This document shows, in pieces, positions 53,004 to 62,379 of a DNA stretch of 64,000 bases. Every line of letters starts with the position of its first letter. Position 1 is the stretch's first letter. Source of the stretch: Microbacterium azadirachtae (lineage in GTDB: Bacteria; Actinomycetota; Actinomycetes; Actinomycetales; Microbacteriaceae). The notes under the pieces are model-generated. The model worked only from the letters and a program-made list of their open reading frames with translations. It ran no database searches and was not told the DNA's origin. The position numbers and the translations under genes were made by a program. Location of the stretch: contig NZ_JYIX01000030.1 of NCBI RefSeq assembly GCF_000956505.1, positions 1 through 64,000 on the forward strand, in the 5' to 3' direction.

Positions 53004-55082
53004 TCAGGCGCTCTGGACCCTGATCGTACCGGTCTCGCTGACGCCGGCCTCGTCGGCCTGCTCCTGCAGGGCCGAGCGGGTGCGCAGCGGCGGCGCCTTG
53101 AAGAACCAGCTCAGCACGAAGGCGAGCATCAGCACGCCGAAGCCGACCCAGTAGATGATGTCGATCGCCTGCGTGAAGCCGACCATGAACGGCTTCGTGA
53201 GCGCCGGGTCCGCCCCGTTCAGGAACGAGGTGTCGCTGATCGTAGAGTTGGATCCGGACGAGCCGCCTGACGTCGACACCTTGGCGAGCTGCTTGCTCAT
53301 CCCGGGCGCGATCGTGTCCACCCAGTGCTCGCGCTGCGCCTTGTCCGACCAGTCCACAACGACGCGACCGTTCACGACAGTGGCCTTCGCAGCGGCGGCG
53401 ACGGCCTTCAGCGCCGCGGCTTCGGCGTCGGGCAGGGCCTCGGCGACCTTCTGATCGATCGCCGTCTGCGCGGCCGCGGCCGGGAGCTGCCCGGAAGCGA
53501 CCGCCTGGTTCACACCCGCCGTGACGGCGTCGGTCACCTTCTTGTCGGCAACGGCCTTGGCCTCGGTCGTGCCCTTGTCGAGCTGCGCCTGGATCTGCTT
53601 CTGCGCCGGCCCGATCACCGGCTCCCAGAGCTGCTTCACGACGGCCTTGTTCTCGGTCTTGCCCGCGACGCCGGGATCGAGTGCGGCGTTCAGGCCCGCG
53701 GTCAACGTCGCCTGGGGCGCCATGCCGTGCACGATGTTCAGCGGAAGCAGCGTGAACAGGATCGAGAGCATGATCGCCGTCCCCAGCGTTCCACCGATCT
53801 GGCGGAAGAAGGTCGCGGCGCTCGTGGCGACGCCCATGTCGGGCGCGGCGACCGCGTTCTGGCTCGCCATGGTGAGCGATTGCATGAGCTGGCCGAGCCC
53901 GAGGCCCACCACGAACATGCCGATCATCATGAACCACACCGGGGTGCTGGACGAGACGAACGTGAGCAGCAGGAATCCGAGGGCGGTGCACAGCGTGCCC
54001 AGGCGCGGGAAGATACCGTACTTCCCGGTCCGCGCCGTGATCTGACCGGCGGCCATGGACGACGTCATGAGGCCGACGACCATCGGCAGCATCGCGAAGC
54101 CCGACTCGGTGGGGGTGAGGCCCGCGACGATCTGCATGTAGAGCGGGATCGTCATCATCGCGCCGAACATGCCGAAGCCCACGAGCACACCGATGACGGT
54201 CGCCATAGAGAAGGTGTTGGAGTGGAACAGGCGGATCGGGATGATCGCGTCGTCCTTCATCGCGATCTCGATGAGCACGAAGGCGATCGCACCCAGGCCG
54301 CCGATCACGTAGCAGGCGATCGCGGCGAACGAGGACCAGCCCCACTCGCGGCCCTGCTCGGCGACGAGCAGCAGCGGCACGAGCGCCACGATCACGGCCG
54401 TCGCGCCCCACCAGTCGATGCGCGGATTCTTGTGCGTGCCGACCTTCGGCAGGTGCAGGAACGCGATCACCATCGCGAGCGCGATGAGGCCGATCGGCAG
54501 GTTGATGAGGAACACCCAGCGCCATCCGGAGATCCAGAGGATCTCGTGCGCGCCGGCGAACAGGCCGCCGACCAGCGGGCCGATCAGCGAGGAGATGCCG
54601 AACACCGCGAAGAAGTACCCCTGGTACTTGGCACGCTCGCGAGGGGCGAGGATGTCGGCCATGATCGCGAGCGGGAGCGACATCAGCGCGCCGGCGCCGA
54701 TGCCCTGGAAGGCGCGGAAGCCCGCGAGCATCAGCATGGACGTCGAGAACGTCGAGAGCACGGATCCGAGGATGAACACCGTGATGCCGAAGATGAACAG
54801 CGGCCGGCGACCGAAGATGTCGCTGAGCTTGCCGTAGATCGGCACCGAGATCGTCGAGGTGATCAGATACGCGGTGGTGACCCAGGCCTGCTGATCGAGG
54901 CCGTGCAGGTCGTCGCCGATCGTGCGGATCGCGGTGCCCACGATCGTCTGGTCGAGCGACGAGAGGAACATGCCGGCCATCAGGCCGTATATGACGAGCA
55001 GGATCTGCCTGTGCGTCATGATCGGGGCGTTCTGCTTGCGCTCCGTGCGCGTCGCCCCTGTGGTTGCTGTCGCGGTGGACAT
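53004..55082 (-). CDS. DHA2 MFS exporter with large extracellular loop, copy 1
   Basis: 692 residues. Fourteen-helix DHA2 exporter core (YGKLSDIFGRRPLFIFGI as loop 2-3 motif, GWRWVFLINLPIGLIALAMV as motif C region). Between the last two helices, residues about 445-629, lies a Lys/Ala/Gln-rich alpha-helical insert missing from ordinary members. Paralogue of the exporter at 56093. GAAGGG ribosome site. Promoter and operator at 55166-55184. Probably exports a drug or lipid sensed by the TetR protein. Confidence 0.9.
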   Translation of the reverse strand: MSTATATTGATRTERKQNAPIMTHRQILLVIYGLMAGMFLSSLDQTIVGTAIRTIGDDLHGLDQQAWVTTAYLITSTISVPIYGKLSDIFGRRPLFIFGITVFILGSVLSTFSTSMLMLAGFRAFQGIGAGALMSLPLAIMADILAPRERAKYQGYFFAVFGISSLIGPLVGGLFAGAHEILWISGWRWVFLINLPIGLIALAMVIAFLHLPKVGTHKNPRIDWWGATAVIVALVPLLLVAEQGREWGWSSFAAIACYVIGGLGAIAFVLIEIAMKDDAIIPIRLFHSNTFSMATVIGVLVGFGMFGAMMTIPLYMQIVAGLTPTESGFAMLPMVVGLMTSSMAAGQITARTGKYGIFPRLGTLCTALGFLLLTFVSSSTPVWFMMIGMFVVGLGLGQLMQSLTMASQNAVAAPDMGVATSAATFFRQIGGTLGTAIMLSILFTLLPLNIVHGMAPQATLTAGLNAALDPGVAGKTENKAVVKQLWEPVIGPAQKQIQAQLDKGTTEAKAVADKKVTDAVTAGVNQAVASGQLPAAAAQTAIDQKVAEALPDAEAAALKAVAAAAKATVVNGRVVVDWSDKAQREHWVDTIAPGMSKQLAKVSTSGGSSGSNSTISDTSFLNGADPALTKPFMVGFTQAIDIIYWVGFGVLMLAFVLSWFFKAPPLRTRSALQEQADEAGVSETGTIRVQSA

Positions 55083-55427
55083 GGAGTCCCTTCAAATGAA
55101 TCGAGGACGCCGTCGCCCGTCGTCGACACCCGTCGCTTCGAGCGCCGACGTTGGCGGCAAGAATGTTGCAGCCATGCAAGATTACACGAAAGGAAAGGTT
55201 GCGCAAACGCAGATTCACTATGAGGTTGCTGGATCCTGCGCGGCGGACGAGATGGATTCCGCAGCTTCGGAGGGTCCGCGAGGAGCCTTTTCCATCCCTC
55301 CGGCCGGATCACCGTCGCGGCGAGATGGATATCGTCGCCCGACATGCGCCGCTAAGAGCGTTTTCCGCCTTCAGCGCGCCCGCCGGGGAGCCCCGAATCC
55401 CGCACTCCGGCAGGGAGGCGACCGCCG
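55083..55427. other. Regulatory gap between the duplicated exporter pairs
   Basis: No gene. Contains the exporter-1 promoter and operator near 55166-55205 and a GC-rich stretch (55250-55420) without a clear terminator behind the second TetR gene. Confidence 0.5.
55166..55205 (-). promoter_or_regulatory. Exporter-1 promoter with TTGCA-N4-TGCAA operator
   Basis: On the minus strand -35 TTGCGC, 16-bp spacer, -10 TAATCT (55184-55179), then TTGCA-N4-TGCAA (55179-55166) overlapping the expected start of transcription. The same order recurs at 58294-58312. Confidence 0.6.
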
Positions 55428-56045
55428 TCAGCCCGCGTCGCGCAGCCGCACGTTCCGGGCGGCCACGAGGTCTTCCACGCCCTCGAGCAGGCGAGCGGCA
55501 CCGGGCCGCTCGCCGCCCGCGGTGCCGTCGTGCACGATCACGCTGAGCGCCGCCATCGTGAGGGCGACCGCGGCCATGGCGTCCGCATCGTCGGCGCGCT
55601 CGCGGACGAGCGCGTAATACTGCTCGCGGATGCCGCCCATCCACTGCGCGAAGGCGGGCATGAGCTCGGGGCGGCGCACGACCAGCGCCTTCATGCGCTT
55701 GCGCTGCTGCGCGTCGTCCATCGAGGCGCCGATGAGCGCGCAGAGCGCGGGCACGAGCTCGCCCTGGGCGGCGCGGAACGCGTCGGCGCCCTCGGGGGGG
55801 ATCCCGGTGTCGGGCAGGTCGAGGGCGGCGGCGGCCTTGGAGGGGAAGTAGTTGAAGAAGGTGCGCGGCGATACGTCCACGGCCTCGCAGATCTGCTCGA
55901 CCGTGGTGCCGTCGAGGCCCTTCTCATCGACCAGGCGCAGCGCGGCCTCATGCAGCGCCTGCCGGGTCTGCTGCTTCTTGCGCTCGCGCCGGCCGCAGTT
56001 CTCCGCGTGCGGATCCGCCGCGGTCAGCTCCTCTGTGTTCGTCAT
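55428..56045 (-). CDS. TetR-family regulator, copy 2 of duplicated pair
   Basis: 205 residues, paralogue of the TetR at 52339: same N-terminal KKQQTRQALHEAALRLV and HTH (TVEQICEAVDVSPRTFFNYF), more divergent ligand domain, suggesting altered inducer. Starts 48 bp after the exporter-2 stop on the same strand. Confidence 0.9.
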   Translation of the reverse strand: MTNTEELTAADPHAENCGRRERKKQQTRQALHEAALRLVDEKGLDGTTVEQICEAVDVSPRTFFNYFPSKAAAALDLPDTGIPPEGADAFRAAQGELVPALCALIGASMDDAQQRKRMKALVVRRPELMPAFAQWMGGIREQYYALVRERADDADAMAAVALTMAALSVIVHDGTAGGERPGAARLLEGVEDLVAARNVRLRDAG

Positions 56046-56092
56046 CTCGCTCTCCTCGAGAGTCGGGGCGGGTCTCCCCGCCCCGACTCCGC

Positions 56093-58201
56093 TCAGGCCT
56101 TGTGGGTCCTGATGCTTCCGGTCTCGGTCATTCCCACCTTGTCCGCCTGCTCCTGCAGTGCGGATCGGGCGCGCAGCGGCGGCACCTTGAAGAACCAGGT
56201 CAGCACGAACGCGAGCAGGATCACGCCGAAGCCGACCCAGTACAGCGTCACGAGTCCCTGGATGAAACCGATCATGAACGGCTTGCTGAGCGCGGCGTCG
56301 GCCCCGGTCAGGAAGGAGGTGTCGTTCACCGCAGTGCCGGACGAACCGGATCCGGAGGCATCGCTCTCCTTCTTCTTGATCTCGTCCTGCAGCGTCGGGA
56401 CCAGCTGGTCGACCCAGTAGGTGCGCTGGTCGTGATCGGCCCAGTTCACCGCGACCTTGTCACCCTGGACGCCGGCGTGCGCCTTCTCGGCGACCGCCTT
56501 CAGCACCTGCTCGTGCGCAGCGGACTCCGCGGCGGGCGTCGCCTCCGCGGCCTTCTGCGCGATCACGGCGGGCGCGGCCTCCGCGGGCAGCTGCCCCGCG
56601 GCGACGGCCTGGTTCACGCCCTCGGTGACCTTCTGCGTCACGGCCTCGCTGGCCGCGGCCTTCGCCTTCGCGTCGGCCTCGGCCAGACCCTTGTCGAGCT
56701 GCTTCTGGACGTTCTCGGTCAGCGGACCGACGACGGCGCTCCATTGCTGCTTCATGATGGCGGCGTTGTCCGCCTTGGACGAGGTCGCCGGATCCAGAGC
56801 AGCATCGAGCGCCGCCGACAGATTGGCCTTGTCCTCGGTGGCGTGAAGGACGTTGGCGGGCAGCATCGAGAACAGCACCGAGAGCATCACGGCGGTGCCC
56901 AGGGTTCCGCCGATCTGACGGAAGAACGTGGCGGCGCTCGAGGCGACGCCCATCTCGTGCGGATCGACCGAGTTCTGGCTCGCGAGCGTCAGAGGCTGCA
57001 TGAGCTGGCCGAGCCCGAGGCCCAGCACGAACATGCCGACGAAGATCTGCCACAGCGGCGTCTCGTACCGGATGAGCGTGAGCGAGAAGAAGCCGACCGC
57101 GGTGAAGAGCGTGCCGAGGACGGGGAAGATGCGGTACTTCCCGGTGCGCGCCGTGATCTGGCCCGAGGCGAGCGAGGCGATCATGAGGCCGACGATGAGC
57201 GGCAGCATGGACAGGCCGGATTCGGTCGGGTTCATGCCGACGACGATCTGCATGTAGAGCGGGATGGTCATCATCGCGCCGAACATCGCGAAGCCCACGA
57301 GGAAACCGAGGACTGTGGCCATCGAGAAGGTGCCGGAGCGGAAGAGCTTCAGCGGGATGATCGCGTCGTCCTTCATGAGGGCCTCGATCACGACGAATGC
57401 GACGAGGCCGATGCCGCCGATCGCGTAGCAGGCGATGGAGGCGACGGAGTCCCAGCCCCAGGCGCGGCCCTGCTCGACGACGATGAGCAGCGGCACGAGC
57501 GCCATGATGACCGCGGCAGCGCCCCACCAGTCGATGCGCGGGCCCTTGTGCCGGCCGACCTTGGGCAGGTGGAGGAACGTGATCACCATGAACAGCGCGA
57601 ACAGGCCCAGCGGGATGTTGATGAGGAAGGTCCAGCGCCAGCCGTCGATCCAGAGGATCTGGTTCGCGCCGGCGAACAGGCCGCCGACGAGCGGGCCGAT
57701 CACGGTCGCGACGCCGAACACGGCGAAGAAGTAGCCCTGGTACTTGGCACGCTCGCGCGGGGCGAGGATGTCGCCCATGATCGCGAGCGGCAACGCCATG
57801 AGCGCGCCGGCGCCGATGCCCTGGAACGCACGGAACGCGGCGAGCATCATCATCGAGGTCGAGAACGCCGAGAGCGTGGAGCCCAGGATGAAGATCACGA
57901 TGCCGAGGATGAACAGCGGGCGGCGGCCGAAGATGTCGCTCAGCTTGCCGTAGATCGGCACGGCGATGGTCGAGGTGATGAGGAACGCGGTGGTGACCCA
58001 GGCCTGCTGATCGAGGCCGTGCAGGTCGTCGCCGATCGTGCGGATCGCGGTGCCGAAGACGGTCTGCGCGAGCGACGACAGGAACATGCCGCTCATCAGG
58101 CCGTAGATCACCAGCATGATCTGCTTGTGCGTCATGATCGGCTTCGCGGCGAGCGGGGCGGACGCCTCGACCGTCGTGACGGTGTCGGTGGCGGTTGCCA
58201 T
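56093..58201 (-). CDS. DHA2 MFS exporter with large extracellular loop, copy 2
   Basis: 702 residues. Same architecture as copy 1, with the external insert at about 445-640 (VTQKVTEGVNQAVAAGQLPA resembles VTDAVTAGVNQAVASGQLPA of copy 1). The ATG at 58201 has GAAGGA ahead; a Met 23 codons upstream lies in poorly biased sequence. Tandem duplication with copy 1 and its TetR gene. Confidence 0.9.
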   Translation of the reverse strand: MATATDTVTTVEASAPLAAKPIMTHKQIMLVIYGLMSGMFLSSLAQTVFGTAIRTIGDDLHGLDQQAWVTTAFLITSTIAVPIYGKLSDIFGRRPLFILGIVIFILGSTLSAFSTSMMMLAAFRAFQGIGAGALMALPLAIMGDILAPRERAKYQGYFFAVFGVATVIGPLVGGLFAGANQILWIDGWRWTFLINIPLGLFALFMVITFLHLPKVGRHKGPRIDWWGAAAVIMALVPLLIVVEQGRAWGWDSVASIACYAIGGIGLVAFVVIEALMKDDAIIPLKLFRSGTFSMATVLGFLVGFAMFGAMMTIPLYMQIVVGMNPTESGLSMLPLIVGLMIASLASGQITARTGKYRIFPVLGTLFTAVGFFSLTLIRYETPLWQIFVGMFVLGLGLGQLMQPLTLASQNSVDPHEMGVASSAATFFRQIGGTLGTAVMLSVLFSMLPANVLHATEDKANLSAALDAALDPATSSKADNAAIMKQQWSAVVGPLTENVQKQLDKGLAEADAKAKAAASEAVTQKVTEGVNQAVAAGQLPAEAAPAVIAQKAAEATPAAESAAHEQVLKAVAEKAHAGVQGDKVAVNWADHDQRTYWVDQLVPTLQDEIKKKESDASGSGSSGTAVNDTSFLTGADAALSKPFMIGFIQGLVTLYWVGFGVILLAFVLTWFFKVPPLRARSALQEQADKVGMTETGSIRTHKA

Positions 58202-58293
58202 AGAAGTCCTTCCAGGGGAACGGGGGATGGAGCGGTGCGGATCCCGCCCGCGGACTTCTTCGATCGACACGAGCGCCGACGCCGGCGCAAAAC

Positions 58294-58312
58294 TTGCAAC
58301 TCTGCAATGTTA
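58294..58312 (-). promoter_or_regulatory. Exporter-2 -10 and TTGCA-N4-TGCAA operator
   Basis: On the minus strand -10 TAACAT (58312-58307) is followed by TTGCA-N4-TGCAA (58307-58294), the same offset as at exporter 1. A CTTGCAAG box lies just upstream. Confidence 0.58.
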
Positions 58313-58403
58313 CACGCTTGCAAGCTTTCCAGCACGCATGGATTTGGGATCCGTGTCGTGACAGTGTCGTGACAGTGTCGGCGGCATCCGTCACGATGGA
58401 GGC

Positions 58404-59189
58404 ATGACGGACGGCTACGAGCCCGGCTTCCTCTCCACCTCGCTCCCTCTGCCGCGCCCGGAACGCGAGGTGCGCGAGCTCGCGTATCCGCGCTTCACCG
58501 TGCTGCTCGATCCTGGCCGCAGACTGGCCGTGGCGACGGGCGTCAACATCGACGGCACGACACTGCGCGACCTGCCGCGCACGGGCGAATGGCGGCTCGA
58601 CCCCCGGGTCGGAGAGGACGAGCAGACCGGGCCCGCCGTGTACGCGCGCAACGACCTCGACCGAGGACACCTGGTGCGGCGGCGCGATCCGGGGTGGGGA
58701 GACGTCTCCGCGGCGCGCGCCGCGATGGAGGCCACCTTCGTCTACCCCAACGCCGCTCCGCAGGCGGCACGCTTCAATCAGGGCCCCGAGCTCTGGCTCG
58801 GCCTCGAAGACCACGTGCTCACCTATGCAGAGGCCACCGCGCAGCGCATCTCCGTGTTCACGGCCCCGGTGCTCGCCGACGACGACCCGCCCTATCGCGG
58901 CATCCGGATCCCCCTGCGCTTCTGGAAGATCGCGGCCTGGGAGTCGGCCGGCTCCCTCTCGGCGGCCGGATTCGTCCTCGACCAGAGCGACCTCGTCGAC
59001 ACCAGGGACGGGCTGCTCGCCGCCGCGCCGCTCGGCGGGTTCCGCACGTTCCAGGTGCCCGTCACCGAGATCGCCGCGCTCGCCGGCGTCGACGTCGGGC
59101 CCCTCGCGGCCGCGGACGTGCTGACCACCCGGGGGATCCGCCCGGTCGAGTGGCGACCGCTGCACAGCGCTGACGACATCGTGCTCTGA
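58404..59189 (+). CDS. DNA/RNA non-specific endonuclease (NUC1-like)
   Basis: 261 residues. DRGHLVRRRDPGWG carries the DRGH catalytic motif of the beta-beta-alpha-Me NUC1/Serratia nuclease family, with Asn in TFVYPNAAPQAARFNQG as Mg ligand. No signal peptide or membrane helix is present, unlike secreted relatives, so it acts inside the cell or is released in another way. GGAGG ribosome site. Divergent from the exporter-2 operon. Confidence 0.83.
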   Translation: MTDGYEPGFLSTSLPLPRPEREVRELAYPRFTVLLDPGRRLAVATGVNIDGTTLRDLPRTGEWRLDPRVGEDEQTGPAVYARNDLDRGHLVRRRDPGWGDVSAARAAMEATFVYPNAAPQAARFNQGPELWLGLEDHVLTYAEATAQRISVFTAPVLADDDPPYRGIRIPLRFWKIAAWESAGSLSAAGFVLDQSDLVDTRDGLLAAAPLGGFRTFQVPVTEIAALAGVDVGPLAAADVLTTRGIRPVEWRPLHSADDIVL

Positions 59190-59229
59190 ACCGCGGCGGA
59201 CGGCGCGCGGGATCTGCGGGCCGGCCGGC

Positions 59230-61101
59230 TCAGCCGGAGGGGAGGTGGTCGCAGTCCGGGGTCGGGGCCTTGCCGTCCCAGCGGTCCAGGGTCCACTGCT
59301 CGAGCTGAGGGGTGAGCGGGGAGTCCGGCCCGACGAGCTCGACGTGGCCGAGCCCGGGGTAGGTGCGGTAGTCGACGGGGATCCCGGCATCGCAGCGGGC
59401 CTTCACCCACGCGTCCTGGATCGCGGGTTTCACGAGCGGATCCGCCAGTCCCTGCGCGACCAGCACGGGCGCGGGGAAGGGCCCGGTGGGCTCCTGCTCC
59501 TTGAGCTTGTCGCCGAACGGGCCGTCGAGCAGCGCATTCGGGAAGATCTGGTTCGGCACCTGGCTGCCGCGCAGGATCGCGGCGAGGCCGTCGTGCCCGT
59601 TGAAGCAGAGTCCGCCGATGCGCTCGACCGGCCCGGCGGATCCGGGGGTGAGGCTCTTCTCGACGTTCAGCTCGGGGAACACCTTGTCCCAGGTCGCCGC
59701 GATGTACGCCGACACGGTCTTGCCCGCCGTCTCCGACTTGATCGCCTCGGCGAGCGCGTACAGGTTCGAGGCCGGCGCGAACGCCGCGACGCCCTTGACA
59801 GTGAACTCCGGGGCATAGGACGAGGCGATCTGGCCGGTCCAGAGCGAGCCCTGGCCGCCCTGCGAGTGGCCCCAGATCACGGTGTCGGTGGAGACGTTGA
59901 GCTCACTGAACCCGAGCACGGCCTTCGACGCGTCCCACACGTTGCGGGCCTCCGCATCGCCCACGAGATAGGGGTGCGGGCCCTTCGTGCCCAGGCCGAT
60001 GTAGTCGGACGTGACTGCGACCCAGCCGTGCTCGGTCACCATGTCGGCCATCGCCGTGCCCGCGCCGTCGGCGAAGGGCGCGGCGCTCAGCGACGGCGAG
60101 CAGCCCGGCACCACGCCGACCGTGCCGTGCGAGACCGTGAGGAGAGGAAGAGGATCCGGTCCCGGGTTCTCCGGCGCGAGCACCGTGCCGCTCGAGACGG
60201 CCGGGGACCCGTCCTGGTTCGTGGTCGTGTAGAGGATCCGCCACGCCTTCGCCCCCGCGGGCACGCCGACCGTCATCGGTTCGGAGCGGATCAGCGTGCC
60301 GGGCTTGGACGGCACATCGGCGGGCGGGGTGTAGAACGCATCGGGCACCGGCAGCGGAGTGCCCCCGAGCAGCGCGCCGCTGCCCGCGGCGAGCGCGACC
60401 GCGAGCACGAGGGCGACGCTCGCCCCGATCGTGCGGAGCCAGCGCACCCACGGACGGCGCGGGGCGTTCGTCGCGGGAGAGCGCCTCGCGAACGCGCGCA
60501 CGATCAGCTGCAGCCCGATGAAGACGAACCACGCCCCGACGCCGAGCCGGAACACGACCAGGGTCAGCACCGGCCAGAACACGGTGATCGCGGCGACGGC
60601 CAGCGTCGCGACCGCCGCGATGATCCCGGTGACGCGCTGATCCGCGCCGGGGCGGAAGGCACGCACGACGGTGGCCAGGGCGAAGGCGATCAGCGCGATC
60701 GTGAGGAGCAGCGAGAGCAGCGGAGCACCTGCGACCGGCCACAGCGCCATGCCGGCCCCGAGCAGCACGAGCAGCCCGCCGAGCACGCGCGCGACGATCA
60801 CGACGGCCGGGCGCGACGCGGATCCGTCGTCGTCCTGCCCGTTGCCCTCGCCCGCGGTGAGAAGCACGGCGACGCCCGCCAGCAGGATCCCGATCCCGGT
60901 GACGAGCGCGATCGTCTGCACGGTCATCGACACGAGGAGGAAGACGACGCCGACCGCGACGATCGCGAGGCCCAGCACGATGCGGATCGGAGCGCTCCAC
61001 CGTGCGACCGTCGCGGACAGGCGACGGAACGGGCCGGTGCGCCGCGAGGGGGTCTCCGGCGCGGTGTTCTCGGGGGCGGGTGCGGACTCCTGCGGATCCA
61101 C
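59230..61101 (-). CDS. HdeD/DUF308-like membrane domain fused to lipase-type hydrolase
   Basis: 623 residues from a GTG with AAGGAGA six bases upstream. Residues 40-205 carry six helices resembling DUF308/HdeD membrane proteins, a seventh helix lies near 230, and residues 270-623 are an outer alpha/beta hydrolase like secreted triacylglycerol lipases (WGHSQGGQGS nucleophile, AQGLADPLV acid, PGLGHVEL His). Two Cys pairs suggest disulfides. The hydrolase should be tethered outside the membrane. Confidence 0.8.
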   Translation of the reverse strand: MDPQESAPAPENTAPETPSRRTGPFRRLSATVARWSAPIRIVLGLAIVAVGVVFLLVSMTVQTIALVTGIGILLAGVAVLLTAGEGNGQDDDGSASRPAVVIVARVLGGLLVLLGAGMALWPVAGAPLLSLLLTIALIAFALATVVRAFRPGADQRVTGIIAAVATLAVAAITVFWPVLTLVVFRLGVGAWFVFIGLQLIVRAFARRSPATNAPRRPWVRWLRTIGASVALVLAVALAAGSGALLGGTPLPVPDAFYTPPADVPSKPGTLIRSEPMTVGVPAGAKAWRILYTTTNQDGSPAVSSGTVLAPENPGPDPLPLLTVSHGTVGVVPGCSPSLSAAPFADGAGTAMADMVTEHGWVAVTSDYIGLGTKGPHPYLVGDAEARNVWDASKAVLGFSELNVSTDTVIWGHSQGGQGSLWTGQIASSYAPEFTVKGVAAFAPASNLYALAEAIKSETAGKTVSAYIAATWDKVFPELNVEKSLTPGSAGPVERIGGLCFNGHDGLAAILRGSQVPNQIFPNALLDGPFGDKLKEQEPTGPFPAPVLVAQGLADPLVKPAIQDAWVKARCDAGIPVDYRTYPGLGHVELVGPDSPLTPQLEQWTLDRWDGKAPTPDCDHLPSG

Positions 61102-61176
61102 GGCGTCTCCTTCGGCTCGCGCCGCGGTCCGCGGCTGACGCCAGATTAGCGGCGGGGACGCAGGGGTCAAGGAAAC

Positions 61177-61212
61177 GAAGAAGGCCCGGATCTCTCGATC
61201 CGGGCCTTCTTC
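61177..61212 (-). terminator. Terminator hairpin behind tRNA-Leu
   Basis: GAAGAAGGCCCGGATC-tctc-GATCCGGGCCTTCTTC, a 16-bp perfect stem. Read on the minus strand it follows the tRNA and is trailed by GTTTCCTTG; its symmetry could also stop plus-strand transcription. Confidence 0.82.
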
Positions 61213-61218
61213 TCACTG

Positions 61219-61302
61219 TGCGCGAGGGGGGACTTGAACCCCCACGCCCTTGCAGGCACTGGCACCTGAAGCCAGCGCGTCTACCTATTCCGCCACTCGC
61301 GC
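61219..61302 (-). tRNA. tRNA-Leu (anticodon CAG)
   Basis: 84 nt class II tRNA. Acceptor GCGCGAG pairs with CTCGCGC, anticodon stem CTGGC/GCCAG holds loop TTCAGGT (anticodon CAG), a variable arm follows and the T-arm contains GTTCAAGTC. CCA is not encoded. Terminator 6 bp downstream. Confidence 0.95.
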
Positions 61303-61563
61303 ATGTCGGTCCTCGCGAACCAACCTCCCGAGAATATCACGCCCCGGCGCGCACTCCGAACCGGCGCCGCACCCCGGCTGCGTCGAGTGCACGGCATCCC
61401 GTCGAGCGCACGGCCTGCGCGCGCGAACGTCCCGTGCGCTCGGCAGGATCCGGTGCACTCGCTACCGGAACCGAGCAAGCCCGGCCGCGCAGGCGAACCG
61501 ACGACACAGGATCCACTCGGCATCCGGATCGCGCCGTCCGGGGGATCATTCAGGCCGTATCGC

Positions 61564-61569
61564 TACGAT
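61564..61569 (+). promoter_or_regulatory. Possible fhaA -10 (TACGAT)
   Basis: TACGAT lies 33 bp before the GTG of fhaA in the 299-bp gap after the tRNA gene. The rest of the gap (61303-61560) shows no gene. Confidence 0.35.
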
Positions 61570-61601
61570 GTGCGTACCGATCGGTGAGCCATGGGAGCCC
61601 A

Positions 61602-62327
61602 GTGGGACTACTAGACAGCTTTGAGAAGGGTCTCGAGCGCGCAGTGAACAGCGCGTTCGCGAAGACCTTCCGCAGCGGCATCCAGCCCGTGGAGATCGCT
61701 TCGGCACTGCGTCGCGAAATGGACACGAAGGCGGCTGTCGTCAGCCGCGACCGCATCATCGTGCCGAGCACCTTCCTCGTGCACCTGAGCGGCGAGGACG
61801 CGACGGCCATGCACGGACTCGGATCCGCTCTCATCGACGAGCTGCACGTCCTGGTCAAGGAGCACGCCCGCGCACAGGGATACAGCTTCTCCGGCCCCGT
61901 GAACATCGCCCTCGAAGCCGACGACAAGCTCGCCACGGGCACCGTCCGCGTCGAATCCGCCTCCACGCCGAGCAGCGGACGCGTCACCTGGCAGGCCGTC
62001 GTCACCACGGGCGGCGCACGCTACCCCGTCACCAAGGCGCGTACGGTCATCGGCCGTGGAAGCGACGCCGACATCACCATCGGCGACGCCGGATCCAGCC
62101 GCAAGCACGCCGAAGTGCTGTGGGACGGCGATCACGCCATGCTCCGCGACCTCGGCTCCACCAACGGCACCAAGCTCAACGGCCAGCGCGTGCGCGAGGC
62201 CCAGCTCACCAGCGGCATGGTCATCACGATCGGCCGCACGGATCTGACATTCGAGGTCGTGCCCGTCTCCGAGCCGGTCCGCGGCCGCGGCGATGACGCC
62301 ACGCGCGCGTTCGGGGTCAATCCGTGA
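61602..62327 (+). CDS. fhaA: FhaA: DUF3662 plus FHA domain
   Basis: 241 residues. N-terminal DUF3662 (DSFEKGLERAVNSAFAKTF, ALRREMDTKAAVVSRDRIIVP) and C-terminal FHA domain with IGRGSDADI, SSRKHAEV and DLGSTNGTKLNG. FhaA proteins bind phospho-threonine proteins in cell-wall synthesis and division control. The usual long linker between the domains is short here. GTG with GGGAG upstream. Followed by fhaB and pstP, the standard actinobacterial order. Confidence 0.93.
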   Translation: MGLLDSFEKGLERAVNSAFAKTFRSGIQPVEIASALRREMDTKAAVVSRDRIIVPSTFLVHLSGEDATAMHGLGSALIDELHVLVKEHARAQGYSFSGPVNIALEADDKLATGTVRVESASTPSSGRVTWQAVVTTGGARYPVTKARTVIGRGSDADITIGDAGSSRKHAEVLWDGDHAMLRDLGSTNGTKLNGQRVREAQLTSGMVITIGRTDLTFEVVPVSEPVRGRGDDATRAFGVNP

Positions 62328-62379
62328 GCGCGGCCTGCGGAAAGCGCCGCGAGCGCGCCATCCGTGAGGAGCAGCCGTC

